A DNA stretch of 64,000 nt from contig CAZBBC010000010.1 in assembly GCA_964489835.1 (NCBI GenBank), positions 1 through 64,000 on the forward strand. Reading direction: 5' to 3'. Both the position numbers and the translations under genes were made by a program. The stretch's first letter is position 1. Each line of letters starts with the position of its first letter. Of the stretch, positions 55,593-64,000 are shown in pieces. The notes beneath the pieces are model-generated. The model saw only the letters and a program-made list of their open reading frames with translations. It made no database searches and was not told where the DNA came from. Origin of the DNA: CAZBBC01 sp964489835. GTDB taxonomy: Bacteria > Calditrichota > Calditrichia > JAJRVZ01.

Positions 55593-56399
55593 TTACGGTT
55601 TTTCCGCCACCGCCTTAAAAAACGTGTAACAAAATACACCATCTTTTTCTGTCGTTCTATATAAATCTCGAATACCCTTGTCAAAGGTGGGTTGATCAAT
55701 AATCCCTGCCTCAAGGGCGGACTCACGTATACCTTCAATCATGGCTGTAAACGTCTTTTTGGTGAAACCTTCAACAAGATGCGGTTTACTGGAGTCAGCA
55801 TAAACCATTCGCGGAGATACGCGGATTGCTCTGAATCCAACATTGTCGAGAATGGGATACAATGCTCTCCCTATGTTTGCATTACCGCCAGAATCCTTTT
55901 GTAGCATAACCAGGCTACGAATCGCTTCGTTTGCTTGCTCACTATCAGGATAAAAAAAGGCTGAGCCGTGATCTCCTTCGATAACAGTAATGGTACCACC
56001 AACCTTTAGAAGTTTCTTAAGGCAATGTAATGCCTCAATGGGATTTAATAAATGTTCAAGAACGAAACAAACAAAGATATGATCAAATTGTTCATTTTTA
56101 AATGGAAGATCGAAAATGTCAGCCTGCCCAGTGACCACGTTTGTACATCCGGCTTCTTCAAGTCTTTTTTTGGCCTCCGCAACTGAACTTCCAGATATAT
56201 CAACGGCTGTAATGTGTACACTTGGATTATTATGGGCCAGCGTAATTGTTTGGGCTCCCACTCCACAACCGGCCTCAAGAATCTTGCTTCCTTCAGGATA
56301 ATTCGTATCGGAATGTAGCAACTCTACAAGAGTCGAAGCCTGGTCCTGAAGGCGAATATTCTCTCTTCGATTATATCCATGAACATATTTATTATTCAT
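55593..56399 (-). CDS. SAM-dependent methyltransferase, class I
   Basis: About 268 residues from ATG 56399, with AGGAG just upstream (the frame is open to 56438 but lacks a site there). Motif I is LEAGCGVGAQTITLA (about residue 41), followed by acidic post-I ITAVDISG, motif II GQADIFDLPF and motif III LKVGGTITVIEGD. UbiE/COQ5-like. The substrate cannot be told. It lies upstream of the GNAT-YoaP gene by 35 bp. Confidence 0.85.
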   Translation of the reverse strand: MNNKYVHGYNRRENIRLQDQASTLVELLHSDTNYPEGSKILEAGCGVGAQTITLAHNNPSVHITAVDISGSSVAEAKKRLEEAGCTNVVTGQADIFDLPFKNEQFDHIFVCFVLEHLLNPIEALHCLKKLLKVGGTITVIEGDHGSAFFYPDSEQANEAIRSLVMLQKDSGGNANIGRALYPILDNVGFRAIRVSPRMVYADSSKPHLVEGFTKKTFTAMIEGIRESALEAGIIDQPTFDKGIRDLYRTTEKDGVFCYTFFKAVAEKP

Positions 56400-56543
56400 T
56401 ATGCTCCTATGCCAACCAGGTGAACTAACCGAAAACAAACATGGCGGATAAACCCCGCCAACTAGCGAAGATTTACCCCGGACTTAATTATAATACCCCT
56501 GTTTAATCATTTTTTAGACCATACCATATGGCTACGGTCTCGA

Positions 56544-57617
56544 TTAGAAATCGGGCGGTGAACCAATAATGGCAAATTCATCGAATACGGCATGCATAAT
56601 GGTTGTTCGGTTGTTCGTTGTGTAGATGATGTGGATTTTTCCGTCACCGCTCTGAATAGCATAGGGATAGGCGAAGGTATTGTCGCCACCGGCAATATCA
56701 CGTCGAAAAGGGTATGTCTTGTCGTCGTCTGTCGATATGGCCACGGTCAAAGGCGTGCGATCATTCATGTTATCGTTGTAAACCAGCAACAGATGACCGT
56801 TTTCCAATTTGATGAAGTCTACGGCGGAGTTGGGATTGAGGAATTCTGTCTCAACAGCATCACTCCAGGTATAGCCGCCGTCCCGGGACTCGGAGCGTAA
56901 AGTGTAACCACGGTTGGTAGGCAGGAAATCGCCGCCCCGACGGATATAGGCAACAAGATAATCATCGGTAAGCTGCACTACCTGGGCTTGAAGATTGCCC
57001 ATAGGCGATTTGATCCGGTTGGTTTCTGTCCATACCTTTGTCTTAGGATTGTAACGCATGAAGTAGGAACTGGTTGTGGGTCCGGACATCTCCCGGTCTT
57101 CGCCGGTCTCGTAGTACAGGGGCAGAAGATAGTCGCCGTTATTCAGGACGATGGGCTGACCCCGAGCCATGGTTCCCTCTTCAAAATTGAGCATAAACGA
57201 ATCAGACCAGGTTTCCGCCCCATCATCAGATATTTTTACCTTGACACGTGCATTGGACCAGGTTTCGCCATAGCGGTTCACGTAGAAGAGCCACACCCGG
57301 CCGTCGGGCGCCTGCCACACGACCGGATTACCTTCACCCCGATCGGGCGTATTAGCAATGATTTTTGGTTCAGACCATTGGTTTTTACCCATTTTAAGAC
57401 GTGAACCATACACGGCAGTGTCATCGCCATACTCCCCCGAACCTCCATAATAGGCAATATATAGGTCCCCGTTGCTAAGCTGGGTAATGGATGCGGGATG
57501 CTTGTATTGACCCGGATATTCCGGACCAAACACCCGGTAGATCTCGATATTATAGCTTTCTGCATAAGCTGAAAAGCCAATAAGACATAACAAGTAAATA
57601 AATGATTTATTGATCAT
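56544..57617 (-). CDS. Secreted sialidase-like BNR-repeat protein
   Basis: 357 residues from ATG 57617 (GAGGAGAAAG upstream); a GTG start at 57629 is possible. Signal peptide (FIYLLCLIGFSAYA). Six-bladed propeller with Asp-box-like turns (SDDGAETWS, SRDGGYTWSD, STDDDKTY). It lacks a clear sialidase FRIP/catalytic triad pattern, so it may act on another sugar or only bind. A neighbour of further sialidase genes. Confidence 0.75.
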   Translation of the reverse strand: MINKSFIYLLCLIGFSAYAESYNIEIYRVFGPEYPGQYKHPASITQLSNGDLYIAYYGGSGEYGDDTAVYGSRLKMGKNQWSEPKIIANTPDRGEGNPVVWQAPDGRVWLFYVNRYGETWSNARVKVKISDDGAETWSDSFMLNFEEGTMARGQPIVLNNGDYLLPLYYETGEDREMSGPTTSSYFMRYNPKTKVWTETNRIKSPMGNLQAQVVQLTDDYLVAYIRRGGDFLPTNRGYTLRSESRDGGYTWSDAVETEFLNPNSAVDFIKLENGHLLLVYNDNMNDRTPLTVAISTDDDKTYPFRRDIAGGDNTFAYPYAIQSGDGKIHIIYTTNNRTTIMHAVFDEFAIIGSPPDF

Positions 57618-57646
57618 CTTTCTCCTCACTTTTTAGAGTCGCCTTT

Positions 57647-58753
57647 TTAAAATTCGATTGTCTTATTGTATTCTATATCAGTTATTTCAATTTTCAACCA
57701 GGTCCAGTCACCACCATCTAATTTCCAGGTGGCTTCCATTTTTACCGGAATTTTTATACCATGCATTACCTTACTCTCACTGACAGTAATTATCCATTCT
57801 TTTAGTTTAGCCTCCTCATCAGTTCCCATATACCTTTGGGCAATGTACCGGGTAAAATTCCCTTTTTCATCAAAGAAAAAGACACCCGACCCTGTAGTAC
57901 CTTTGTATGTCATAGATGCTTTTGCTGAAAAATCGTCAATTTTTTGCCAGGTTATATATGGGATAAGTGCCGCAGAGGGGAACCAGACAATCTCACCCAA
58001 GTATCTTTGAATTGTTCCGCTATTTATCTTTTCATTGTCACTACTATTTACGACAGGAATCAGCGAAAGAGCTTTTATTAGCATCTCGCCTTTACCTTCA
58101 AATAATTTATCTCTTCCAACGATATCAATAAATGGCAGCATTTGCATATTAACTTTCCAGATAAAGGCCGGTTTATCAACAGTGAAATATTGTTCGGCAT
58201 TGGCATTAGTCCATTTTTCCTGTTCCGGTTTCATTTTCATTAGCGCTTTTTGTTTAAGCCTAACCGCATATATTCTTTCCTTTCCTATGAGACCCGAATT
58301 CGTTATCCACTTCCGAACAGGTGCCGGCAGATGTGTTATCATTTCGGCAGTTATAGTATATCGGTCTTTGAAGGTATTTTGGGAAAACATATTGTCAATT
58401 TCTCGACTAATATTTCGATCAAAATTAAAGGCTGCAAAGGCCACGATTGAAACTAAGAAAATGATGACGTTTGGAATCGTGCCGAATTTTGCATCTTGCC
58501 AAAAAGTAATGACAAGTCCCTGAGAAACCAGGATACCTATGATTGCACTGAGATACCAATATTCATTATTTGATAGATATTGAATGATGGCGGCAATAAA
58601 TATCAGAAATGTTATAAGCCATAGGAGTCCAAAAGGTTTTGAAATTGGTTGTGTCAGTTCTTTTATTTCAGCAAAATTAAATGCCTTCACAAAACCCATT
58701 AAGTGGATGAATGCGTGAAGTCCTATCATTACTATTAATATTATCATAGCCAT
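57647..58753 (-). CDS. Membrane protein of the DUF6544/DUF6920 type
   Basis: 368 residues from ATG 58753 (AAGGG upstream; a longer frame from 58780 lacks a site). Four N-terminal transmembrane helices (to about residue 110), then a soluble domain of about 250 residues (HLPAPVRKWITNSGLIGKER, VWFPSAALIPYITWQKID) that resembles the DUF6544 family. Function unknown. 29 bp upstream of the sialidase-like gene. Confidence 0.75.
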   Translation of the reverse strand: MAMIILIVMIGLHAFIHLMGFVKAFNFAEIKELTQPISKPFGLLWLITFLIFIAAIIQYLSNNEYWYLSAIIGILVSQGLVITFWQDAKFGTIPNVIIFLVSIVAFAAFNFDRNISREIDNMFSQNTFKDRYTITAEMITHLPAPVRKWITNSGLIGKERIYAVRLKQKALMKMKPEQEKWTNANAEQYFTVDKPAFIWKVNMQMLPFIDIVGRDKLFEGKGEMLIKALSLIPVVNSSDNEKINSGTIQRYLGEIVWFPSAALIPYITWQKIDDFSAKASMTYKGTTGSGVFFFDEKGNFTRYIAQRYMGTDEEAKLKEWIITVSESKVMHGIKIPVKMEATWKLDGGDWTWLKIEITDIEYNKTIEF

Positions 58754-58876
58754 TATCCCTTCTTTTTTATTCGCGAACAATCAATGCACTTGAATTTGTC
58801 CTCATTCCATTGGTAGAACGAGTATGTAATATTAGCCGAATATACTGAGCAGTTATGTATTGAAAGTCCACTATTT

Positions 58877-59062
58877 TTATAACAAACCAAAAGATATGGC
58901 TATAAAACTTGGACCATTTATTAAAGCATGAATGACAACGCCAATCCAACTATTTTTCCGGCGTTGGACAACATAGGACTGAATAAATAATATCGGTGCA
59001 ACGGTCAATAAAATGTGCCAACCAAACGATATTTCAAATAATCTTTCTTTATTTTTCAAGTT
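58877..59062 (-). pseudogene. CPBP-family intramembrane protease remnant
   Basis: About 60 residues read FEISFGWHILLTVAPI and RRKNSWIGVVIHALINGPSF, which match motifs 2 and 3 of CPBP (CAAX-like) metalloproteases, including the FGWH and HALIN residues. The N-terminal half with the EExxxR motif is missing; upstream of 59062 the frame runs into the hemolysin III gene on the same strand. Probably a truncated pseudogene. Confidence 0.7.
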
Positions 59063-59730
59063 AAATGGAGTAGAATCCCCAAGAAATGTGAGATGCTCCC
59101 ACCTAGCACAAAAAGATGCCAGATAAAATGAAAATACGGCACCTTCTTGCATGCATAAAATATCAGTCCTAAAGTATAGCATACGCCACCAATAAAAAGC
59201 CAGATAATTAAACCCTTTGGAACCATTTGCAGCATAGGTTTAAAGGCAATAATAATTAGCCATCCCATGGCCACGTAAAGTAATACCGGGGCAATTTTAT
59301 ATTTCCCAATCAAGAAGATTTTTGCAATAATTCCTCCGATAGCCATAGCCCAAATAAGTCCGAAGATAGTCCATCCCCATGGACCACGCATGGAAATTAA
59401 AGTCACAGGTGTGTATGTTCCCGCTATAAGCAAGTAAATGGATGAATGGTCCAAAATTCTGAAAAAACTTTTTACGCGTCTATTAGTGAAACTATGGTAT
59501 AAGGTCGATGCTAAATAAAGGAAAAAAAGAGTAGAGCCATAGATACTGAAACTTACAATTCGCCATATATCACCATAATTACTGGCAAAAACCACAAGAA
59601 TAACCAGTGCAACTATGCTTAATGCTGCACCGATACCATGAGTAATACTGTTTGCGATTTCTTCTCCCAAACTTTGTTGCCTGCTATGAGAAATTTCAAT
59701 TTCAGAAATACTCGACTTATGTTTTTTCAT
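59056..59730 (-). CDS. Hemolysin III / YqfA-family membrane protein
   Basis: 224 residues, seven transmembrane helices (PAQR-like superfamily). Conserved positions are visible: EEIANSITHGIGAALS at the N-terminus, STLYHS (about residue 80), DHSSIYLLIAGTYTP (about residue 94) and FHFIWHLFVLGGSISHF (about residue 200) with the metal-binding histidines. The role in the cell is poorly known; members may be hydrolases. Complete. Confidence 0.93.
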   Translation of the reverse strand: MKKHKSSISEIEISHSRQQSLGEEIANSITHGIGAALSIVALVILVVFASNYGDIWRIVSFSIYGSTLFFLYLASTLYHSFTNRRVKSFFRILDHSSIYLLIAGTYTPVTLISMRGPWGWTIFGLIWAMAIGGIIAKIFLIGKYKIAPVLLYVAMGWLIIIAFKPMLQMVPKGLIIWLFIGGVCYTLGLIFYACKKVPYFHFIWHLFVLGGSISHFLGILLHLT

Positions 59731-59863
59731 ATTTCACTTTTCATATTTCATATTTCATTTTTCATAATATTAATGATACAAATAAACTCCGCCGGTGAAT
59801 AGATGTAACGGTCATGCGAATTCTGCGCATATTCTCACCATCACAAGTCTCTGCAGCGCGGTG

Positions 59864-60502
59864 CTATGCCGTGTAATTCAATTTTGCAGAATATAATACC
59901 AGGTTACCACCACTAACTATTTTCTCTTTCTCGATAGATAGATTATTTTTTTCAATCAATGGTATTAAACCATTACCTGCTATGAAATCTCTATAGTTTC
60001 TAAAATGCTCTCGTCCGGCGGTTATTTCAAAAAATAGAATAATAATTTTATACAACCAACCCTTTGGAAATCGAATAGGACCGGGATGAAAATCAACAAG
60101 TAATATGAGTCCATCTTGTTTCATTACCCGAACCATTTCAGCTATTACCGGTAATCTGATGTGTCCGGGCATCTCATGTAAAGTTAACATCGCAATCACG
60201 ATATCAAAAATACCATCTGAATAAGACATCTGGGATGCATCTCCCAATTGTATATCAGCTTGATCACCAAGTTTTTTGCAGGCAACTTTTACCATTGAGG
60301 GAGATAAATCAATCCCGGATACTTCACATCCGGCTTGTTGATAAAGTATTAGATTTGTCCCGGTGCCACATCCGACCTCAAGAACGTGCATACCTTCCTT
60401 TGGGAGATACATTTTCAATAAAATTTTTCTAAGTATCGTATTAAATGGTTCAATAAATGAATCATAATATTTTGCTAATTTATTATACGGATCTCTAATC
60501 AT
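59864..60502 (-). CDS. SAM-dependent methyltransferase, class I
   Basis: 212 residues. Motif I is VLEVGCGTGTNLILY (about residue 40), post-I VSGIDLSPSMV, then LGDASQMSYSDGIFDIVI and KQDGLILLVDFHPG. Small-molecule type. The C-terminal part may be membrane-near (WLYKIIILFFEITAG). Substrate unknown. Alone on its strand between hemolysin III and the sialidase gene. Confidence 0.82.
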   Translation of the reverse strand: MIRDPYNKLAKYYDSFIEPFNTILRKILLKMYLPKEGMHVLEVGCGTGTNLILYQQAGCEVSGIDLSPSMVKVACKKLGDQADIQLGDASQMSYSDGIFDIVIAMLTLHEMPGHIRLPVIAEMVRVMKQDGLILLVDFHPGPIRFPKGWLYKIIILFFEITAGREHFRNYRDFIAGNGLIPLIEKNNLSIEKEKIVSGGNLVLYSAKLNYTA

Positions 60503-60618
60503 TTAATGGCCTCTATATAAATACCTATTTAAATCCAACCTGTGGTGTATTGTAATTATCCATAGAATAGGCGCGGTTCTCCGTGTTAACTCCATTCGCT
60601 TATTGTTTTTGCAGGTTA

Positions 60619-61758
60619 TCACTTCGAGTCTCTTTCAATATATCCCAGTTTAAAACTGGCTAGTGTGATACTTTCATACGGACTATTTTTTCCACATTCG
60701 TATAAGCAGACGACGACACCGTTATTGAGAACGGCCAGATCCGAGTAAGCACTTGGGCCACTAAATAATGACCGCTTTAATGACCATGTTTTACCATCAT
60801 CGAAGCTCGCGCGTACAGTCATATTGATCCGTTTGTCAGAACTCGCCGGATTAGAGAATAGAATCACATTCCTCTTCTCATTTGTAGGCCATGAATAGCG
60901 ATGAATACTGGCCTGGCAAATGGGCTCAATCAATGTTGTGTCGAAGCGCTGATCCAGCCACGTTTCTCCGCCATCAGTGCTGAAAGTGATTTGGCGCTTT
61001 TTAGTGGTTCTATCATAGTTGCGCATGTTGAGCATGAGCCGGCCGTCAGTGAGTTCAACGACCTGGCACTCATTGACCATATGCCTCGGAGAACTTCCCC
61101 CCAATTCCCATGTTTTCCCATGATCATCACTGTAAATGACATGGGAGTAATAGTGTTTTGTGTCGGCTTCAATATGATCGCACGGGATGACCAGGCGGCC
61201 GGCTAAAATGCCATTTTCAATCTGAATACCACTCCCTGGTCCCGTGGCATACCAGGTCCAGTCCGTATTCTTGACGTCGGCCGTAATCTCTTTTGGTTTT
61301 ATCCAGTTAATTCCATCGTCAGAAGAAGACATTACAAACACACGCCGGCTGTCTTTGCTTTGTTGGTCAATGATCTGCCCCTCATGATCATCACCCCGGT
61401 TCCAGGTTAAGAAAAGCCATATAATTCCGGTTTCCTGATCAACCACAGGGCACGGATTACCGCACGTGTTCAATCCGTCATCCCAAATCACCTGCTGATC
61501 AGACCAAGTCTTGCCATTGTCCAGTGAACGACTGATCAGCAGATCAATGTTCCCGGTATCATTACCCTGGTCTTTTCGACCCTCGCAAAACGCCAAAAGC
61601 GTACCTTTAGTTGTAACAATTATAGCCGGTATGCGGTAGGTATGGTAACCATTTTCACCGCTTTGCCAGAGGGCTTTTTGTATAATTTCGTCACTTCTAA
61701 CCTGATCAGCACTTAAAAGGCATAGGCAGAAGATCAGAGTCAACATTAAGGGTCTCAT
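60619..61758 (-). CDS. Exo-alpha-sialidase, GH33
   Basis: 379 residues from ATG 61758 (GAGGAAG upstream; a GTG at 61776 is an alternative). Signal peptide (LMLTLIFCLCLLSADQVRS). GH33 features: YRIPAI with the first arginine of the triad (about residue 42), EGRKDQGNDTG with a probable catalytic Asp, at least four Asp boxes (SLDNGKTWS, SDDHGKTW, STDGGETW, SFDDGKTWS), and SAYSDLAVL with the expected nucleophile tyrosine. Releases sialic acids from glycans. It follows the FGE/sialidase fusion by 40 bp and is probably in one operon with it. Confidence 0.92.
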   Translation of the reverse strand: MRPLMLTLIFCLCLLSADQVRSDEIIQKALWQSGENGYHTYRIPAIIVTTKGTLLAFCEGRKDQGNDTGNIDLLISRSLDNGKTWSDQQVIWDDGLNTCGNPCPVVDQETGIIWLFLTWNRGDDHEGQIIDQQSKDSRRVFVMSSSDDGINWIKPKEITADVKNTDWTWYATGPGSGIQIENGILAGRLVIPCDHIEADTKHYYSHVIYSDDHGKTWELGGSSPRHMVNECQVVELTDGRLMLNMRNYDRTTKKRQITFSTDGGETWLDQRFDTTLIEPICQASIHRYSWPTNEKRNVILFSNPASSDKRINMTVRASFDDGKTWSLKRSLFSGPSAYSDLAVLNNGVVVCLYECGKNSPYESITLASFKLGYIERDSK

Positions 61759-61798
61759 CTCTATTTTCTTCCTCACAATCTGTCGTACGACGGTTACG

Positions 61799-63649
61799 CT
61801 AATTTTCGTTCAACCAGGCAAAATTAAATCGATAATGTATTCCACTTGAGATGAGATGAATGATACCATCCGGCGTTTGTACTGCTGTCATGTATCCTTT
61901 TGGTTCGGCATTATTTGCAGTCATTGTAAATTTACCTGTATGGGCTTTTCCATCAAAGATGAGCTCTTTCCCGTCTGTTAAAAGTCTGCGTTTTGGCCAT
62001 GTTTTACCTCCATCGAAAGAAAGCGCAGCAAATAATCCTTTACCTTCAAAGGTCTTACCCTTGTTATCTTGAAAATCTGATCCGGGTGTAAATGAAATCA
62101 GCATCAGGCAATCCTCCTTGAGCCGCCGCATAGCGGCTCGTTGTCCCCCACTGATACCCGGAAATGGTGTTGATAGATAATCCCATGTTTCACCTTGATC
62201 CTTTGATATACTCATACCCAGTTTACCGTCAATCAGGTCCCCACGGCCCACGGACACCCAGGATCCATCTAACCATTCATCAACCGCCGCATGGATACCC
62301 GCAATCCAGGCACCTGATTGTCCAGCCGCAAATATTGGATTTGGTTTTCCACGCCCTAAATCCTTCCAGGTTTTTCCATCGTCGCGACTGACATGCACGG
62401 CCGAACCTCCCTTTCCACCGGGCACAGCATCACAAGGCAATACCATCACACCATCACGTGTTTTAAAAGTACTGGAGATGGGCATGTTACGATAGCCATG
62501 CTGCGCATTGATGATACGTGGTTTGCTCCAGCTGACGCCAGTATTCGTACTGGTACGGACAAACAGTGCCAGTTCTTGCCAGGTTCCTTCAACGGCAAAT
62601 CCGTTAAAGTGGTATAGTGTACCCTGGCCATCGGTCCAGACGGTCGGGGCATGGTCATTTCGATCAGGTACATCCCAGAATAGGTCTGCCTTATCCCAGG
62701 TGTTGTTTCCTCTGCGTAACCGGGCACCGGCAATTGCCAGTTCACGACCGACCTCCCGTATGGTCGTATACCAAATAGCAAACAGATCCCCGTTATCGCA
62801 ATAAGTGATTCCAGGACAATGGTTATGTTGATGATATAACGGACCATTCATCCCCTCAGGAATATTGACATATGGTATCGGTTGGGCAAAATAGGGTTTG
62901 TTCATATCCACCCTTGGTTTCCAATTATACGCCTTCTGGGATACATCCCTGGCCCATTGTCTGACCGGCCTTTCTTGTAGTAATGTACCGGCAGGAAGAT
63001 CACCCTGTACTGTACGAAAACTGACGACTCGGTTACGGTCCTCTGGTACATTAGCTGAACGATTAGAGGCAAAGAGTGTCTTTTGCTCTGAGCGATAACT
63101 TCCACCACGCGTAACGCGCAGATCGCCGTCAGTGTATCCCAGGGGATCGGTTTTCGCATTTGATGTGTAGGGTCCATACCAATCATAGCACCAATTCTCG
63201 ACCTTTGTGGAAAACAAATGCGGTTGTTGTTGACAGGCAAACTCCCATTCGGCTTCGCTGGGCAAGCGATAGGATTTACCTTTTTTCTCAGATAACCATC
63301 TACAGAATCCCATCGCGTCATCCCAACTAACAAAAACCACTGGATCGCTATCATGAAGTGAGGTCTTTTCCTTTCCCCGTAACTCCCTATGCTTAGGATC
63401 ATATCGTTCATACTGCTCATTGGTCACTTCGTGTACGGCCAGTCGGAAGCTGTCGGTTATAGTCACGTCAAACTGAGGCTTCTCGTCCCAATCACCCTGC
63501 TCCGATCCCATGCGGAAGGTTCCCTTCTCGATGGTAATAAACTCTATATCACTTGCGTTCTCCCAATTTCTACTACAAGCGCTTAAGATTGATAAAATTA
63601 AAATGCAGAATAAATATACGTTCAAATTCATAGATCCGATTTTGCTCAT
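61799..63649 (-). CDS. Lipoprotein fusing a short FGE-like domain to a sialidase-like propeller
   Basis: 616 residues from ATG 63649 (GGGAGAAG upstream; the frame is open to 63739). Lipobox LILSILSAC. Residues about 30-225 form a formylglycine-generating-enzyme-like (SUMF1) domain: EKGTFRMGSEQGDWDEKPQ, EVTNEQYERY, VSWDDAMGFCRWLSEKKG, RLPSEAEWEFAC, WCYDWYGPY and RVTRGGSY. About 40 residues that normally lie between EWEFAC and WCYDWYG are missing, as is the cysteine pair used by true FGEs, so it is unlikely to mature sulfatases. Residues about 255-640 form a BNR-4-like propeller (SRDDGKTWKD, SKDQGETWDY). A sugar-binding or hydrolase protein. Confidence 0.85.
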   Translation of the reverse strand: MSKIGSMNLNVYLFCILILSILSACSRNWENASDIEFITIEKGTFRMGSEQGDWDEKPQFDVTITDSFRLAVHEVTNEQYERYDPKHRELRGKEKTSLHDSDPVVFVSWDDAMGFCRWLSEKKGKSYRLPSEAEWEFACQQQPHLFSTKVENWCYDWYGPYTSNAKTDPLGYTDGDLRVTRGGSYRSEQKTLFASNRSANVPEDRNRVVSFRTVQGDLPAGTLLQERPVRQWARDVSQKAYNWKPRVDMNKPYFAQPIPYVNIPEGMNGPLYHQHNHCPGITYCDNGDLFAIWYTTIREVGRELAIAGARLRRGNNTWDKADLFWDVPDRNDHAPTVWTDGQGTLYHFNGFAVEGTWQELALFVRTSTNTGVSWSKPRIINAQHGYRNMPISSTFKTRDGVMVLPCDAVPGGKGGSAVHVSRDDGKTWKDLGRGKPNPIFAAGQSGAWIAGIHAAVDEWLDGSWVSVGRGDLIDGKLGMSISKDQGETWDYLSTPFPGISGGQRAAMRRLKEDCLMLISFTPGSDFQDNKGKTFEGKGLFAALSFDGGKTWPKRRLLTDGKELIFDGKAHTGKFTMTANNAEPKGYMTAVQTPDGIIHLISSGIHYRFNFAWLNEN

Positions 63650-64000
63650 ATTATCTTCTCCCAGCTTCAACCGATTTTTTTTTTGTTCAACAAGTAGGAT
63701 TAACGGATTTAAAGTCTTGAAAACCTGGCGTTCAACCACAATACATGCCGCGTTTAAATTTAGTAATAAAGTAACCTAACAGCTGTGATAATGCGAGAAA
63801 GGTCATTTTCCAATTGATTTAGTAAGAATCACACACTTAAGATAATCACTGGACATTAAAAAATAAACCCTAACTACTCTTTTTTCATGTTATTTACAAT
63901 GTTAGGTAACCGTAAACACCCGGGAATATTAAAGCTTTCTCACAGGCTTTAACCAGCCAAACCACCTCCAAAAAGCAAATATAACCAGATTGTAGCCACC
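63650..64000. other. End of window, no gene
   Basis: Leader of the FGE-sialidase operon. AT-rich with one C-rich stretch near 63917. No open reading frame, RNA or repeat is supported here, apart from the ribosome site at 63655-63662. Confidence 0.5.

Noticed and set aside
58877..59182. A whole 101-residue gene from 59182
   Set aside because: The first 40 codons lie inside hemolysin III in another frame; only the part after 59062 resembles a CPBP protease.

Overview
The window looks like a chromosomal piece from a bacterium of the FCB superphylum outside Bacteroidota proper (a Calditrichota, KSB1, Marinimicrobia or Ignavibacteria-like lineage). Support: two secreted proteins end in the type IX secretion sorting domain (NYPNPFN motif, FlgD-like C-terminus); there is a lipoprotein of the NPLDPGN type; the ArgA/ArgB/ArgE/ArgG and HisG sequences have a Bacteroidota-like flavour; yet many genes have clear Shine-Dalgarno sites, which Bacteroidota usually lack. 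Base composition is moderately AT-rich. The exact phylum is an inference.

Layout. (1) 95-15854, minus strand: a nitrogen and amino-acid block in transcription order argA-argG-argC-thrA-argB-argE-argH-gltB-gltD-proC, with overlaps or short gaps between most genes. A possible short Arg-codon leader lies upstream of argA. (2) 16898-18684, plus: a consensus sigma-54 promoter, a PII protein and an Amt ammonium transporter. (3) 18694-28664, minus: asd, then the complete histidine pathway hisG-hisD-hisC-hisB(NB)-hisH-hisA-hisF-hisIE, preceded by a His-rich leader peptide and an attenuator terminator. Three of the his intergenic gaps are filled with palindromic repeats. (4) 28853-31573, minus: a HAMP membrane protein without a recognised output domain and an epimerase with an unknown C-terminal domain. 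(5) 32307-35872, plus: a SAM-I riboswitch with terminator, metY, metX and a decayed aspartokinase. (6) 35941-45949, plus: a lipoprotein, a GAF/sigma-54 activator, a Ser/Thr kinase with PEGA repeats, and two T9SS cargo proteins. Two copies of a 45-bp triple-repeat element and a consensus sigma-54 promoter sit upstream of genes here. (7) 46101-63649, mostly minus: an accessory region of secreted carbohydrate-active proteins (GH28, DUF6259, a GH42-like protein, sialidases, an FGE/sialidase fusion), an archaeal-type thymidylate synthase homologue beside an SGNH hydrolase, methyltransferases, a YoaP-GNAT protein, and at least two gene remnants (sulfatase, CPBP protease).

The first half supports ammonium uptake, glutamate synthesis and Arg/Pro/His/Thr/Met formation, with RNA-level control visible for his and met. 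The second half is secretion, surface signalling and glycan breakdown. Non-coding repeats are abundant: an 88-105 bp C/G-tract inverted-repeat family (5 copies), ACCACGAAG-type inverted repeats, a 278-bp MITE-like element and several perfect palindromes. No rRNA, tRNA, CRISPR array or intact transposase was seen.
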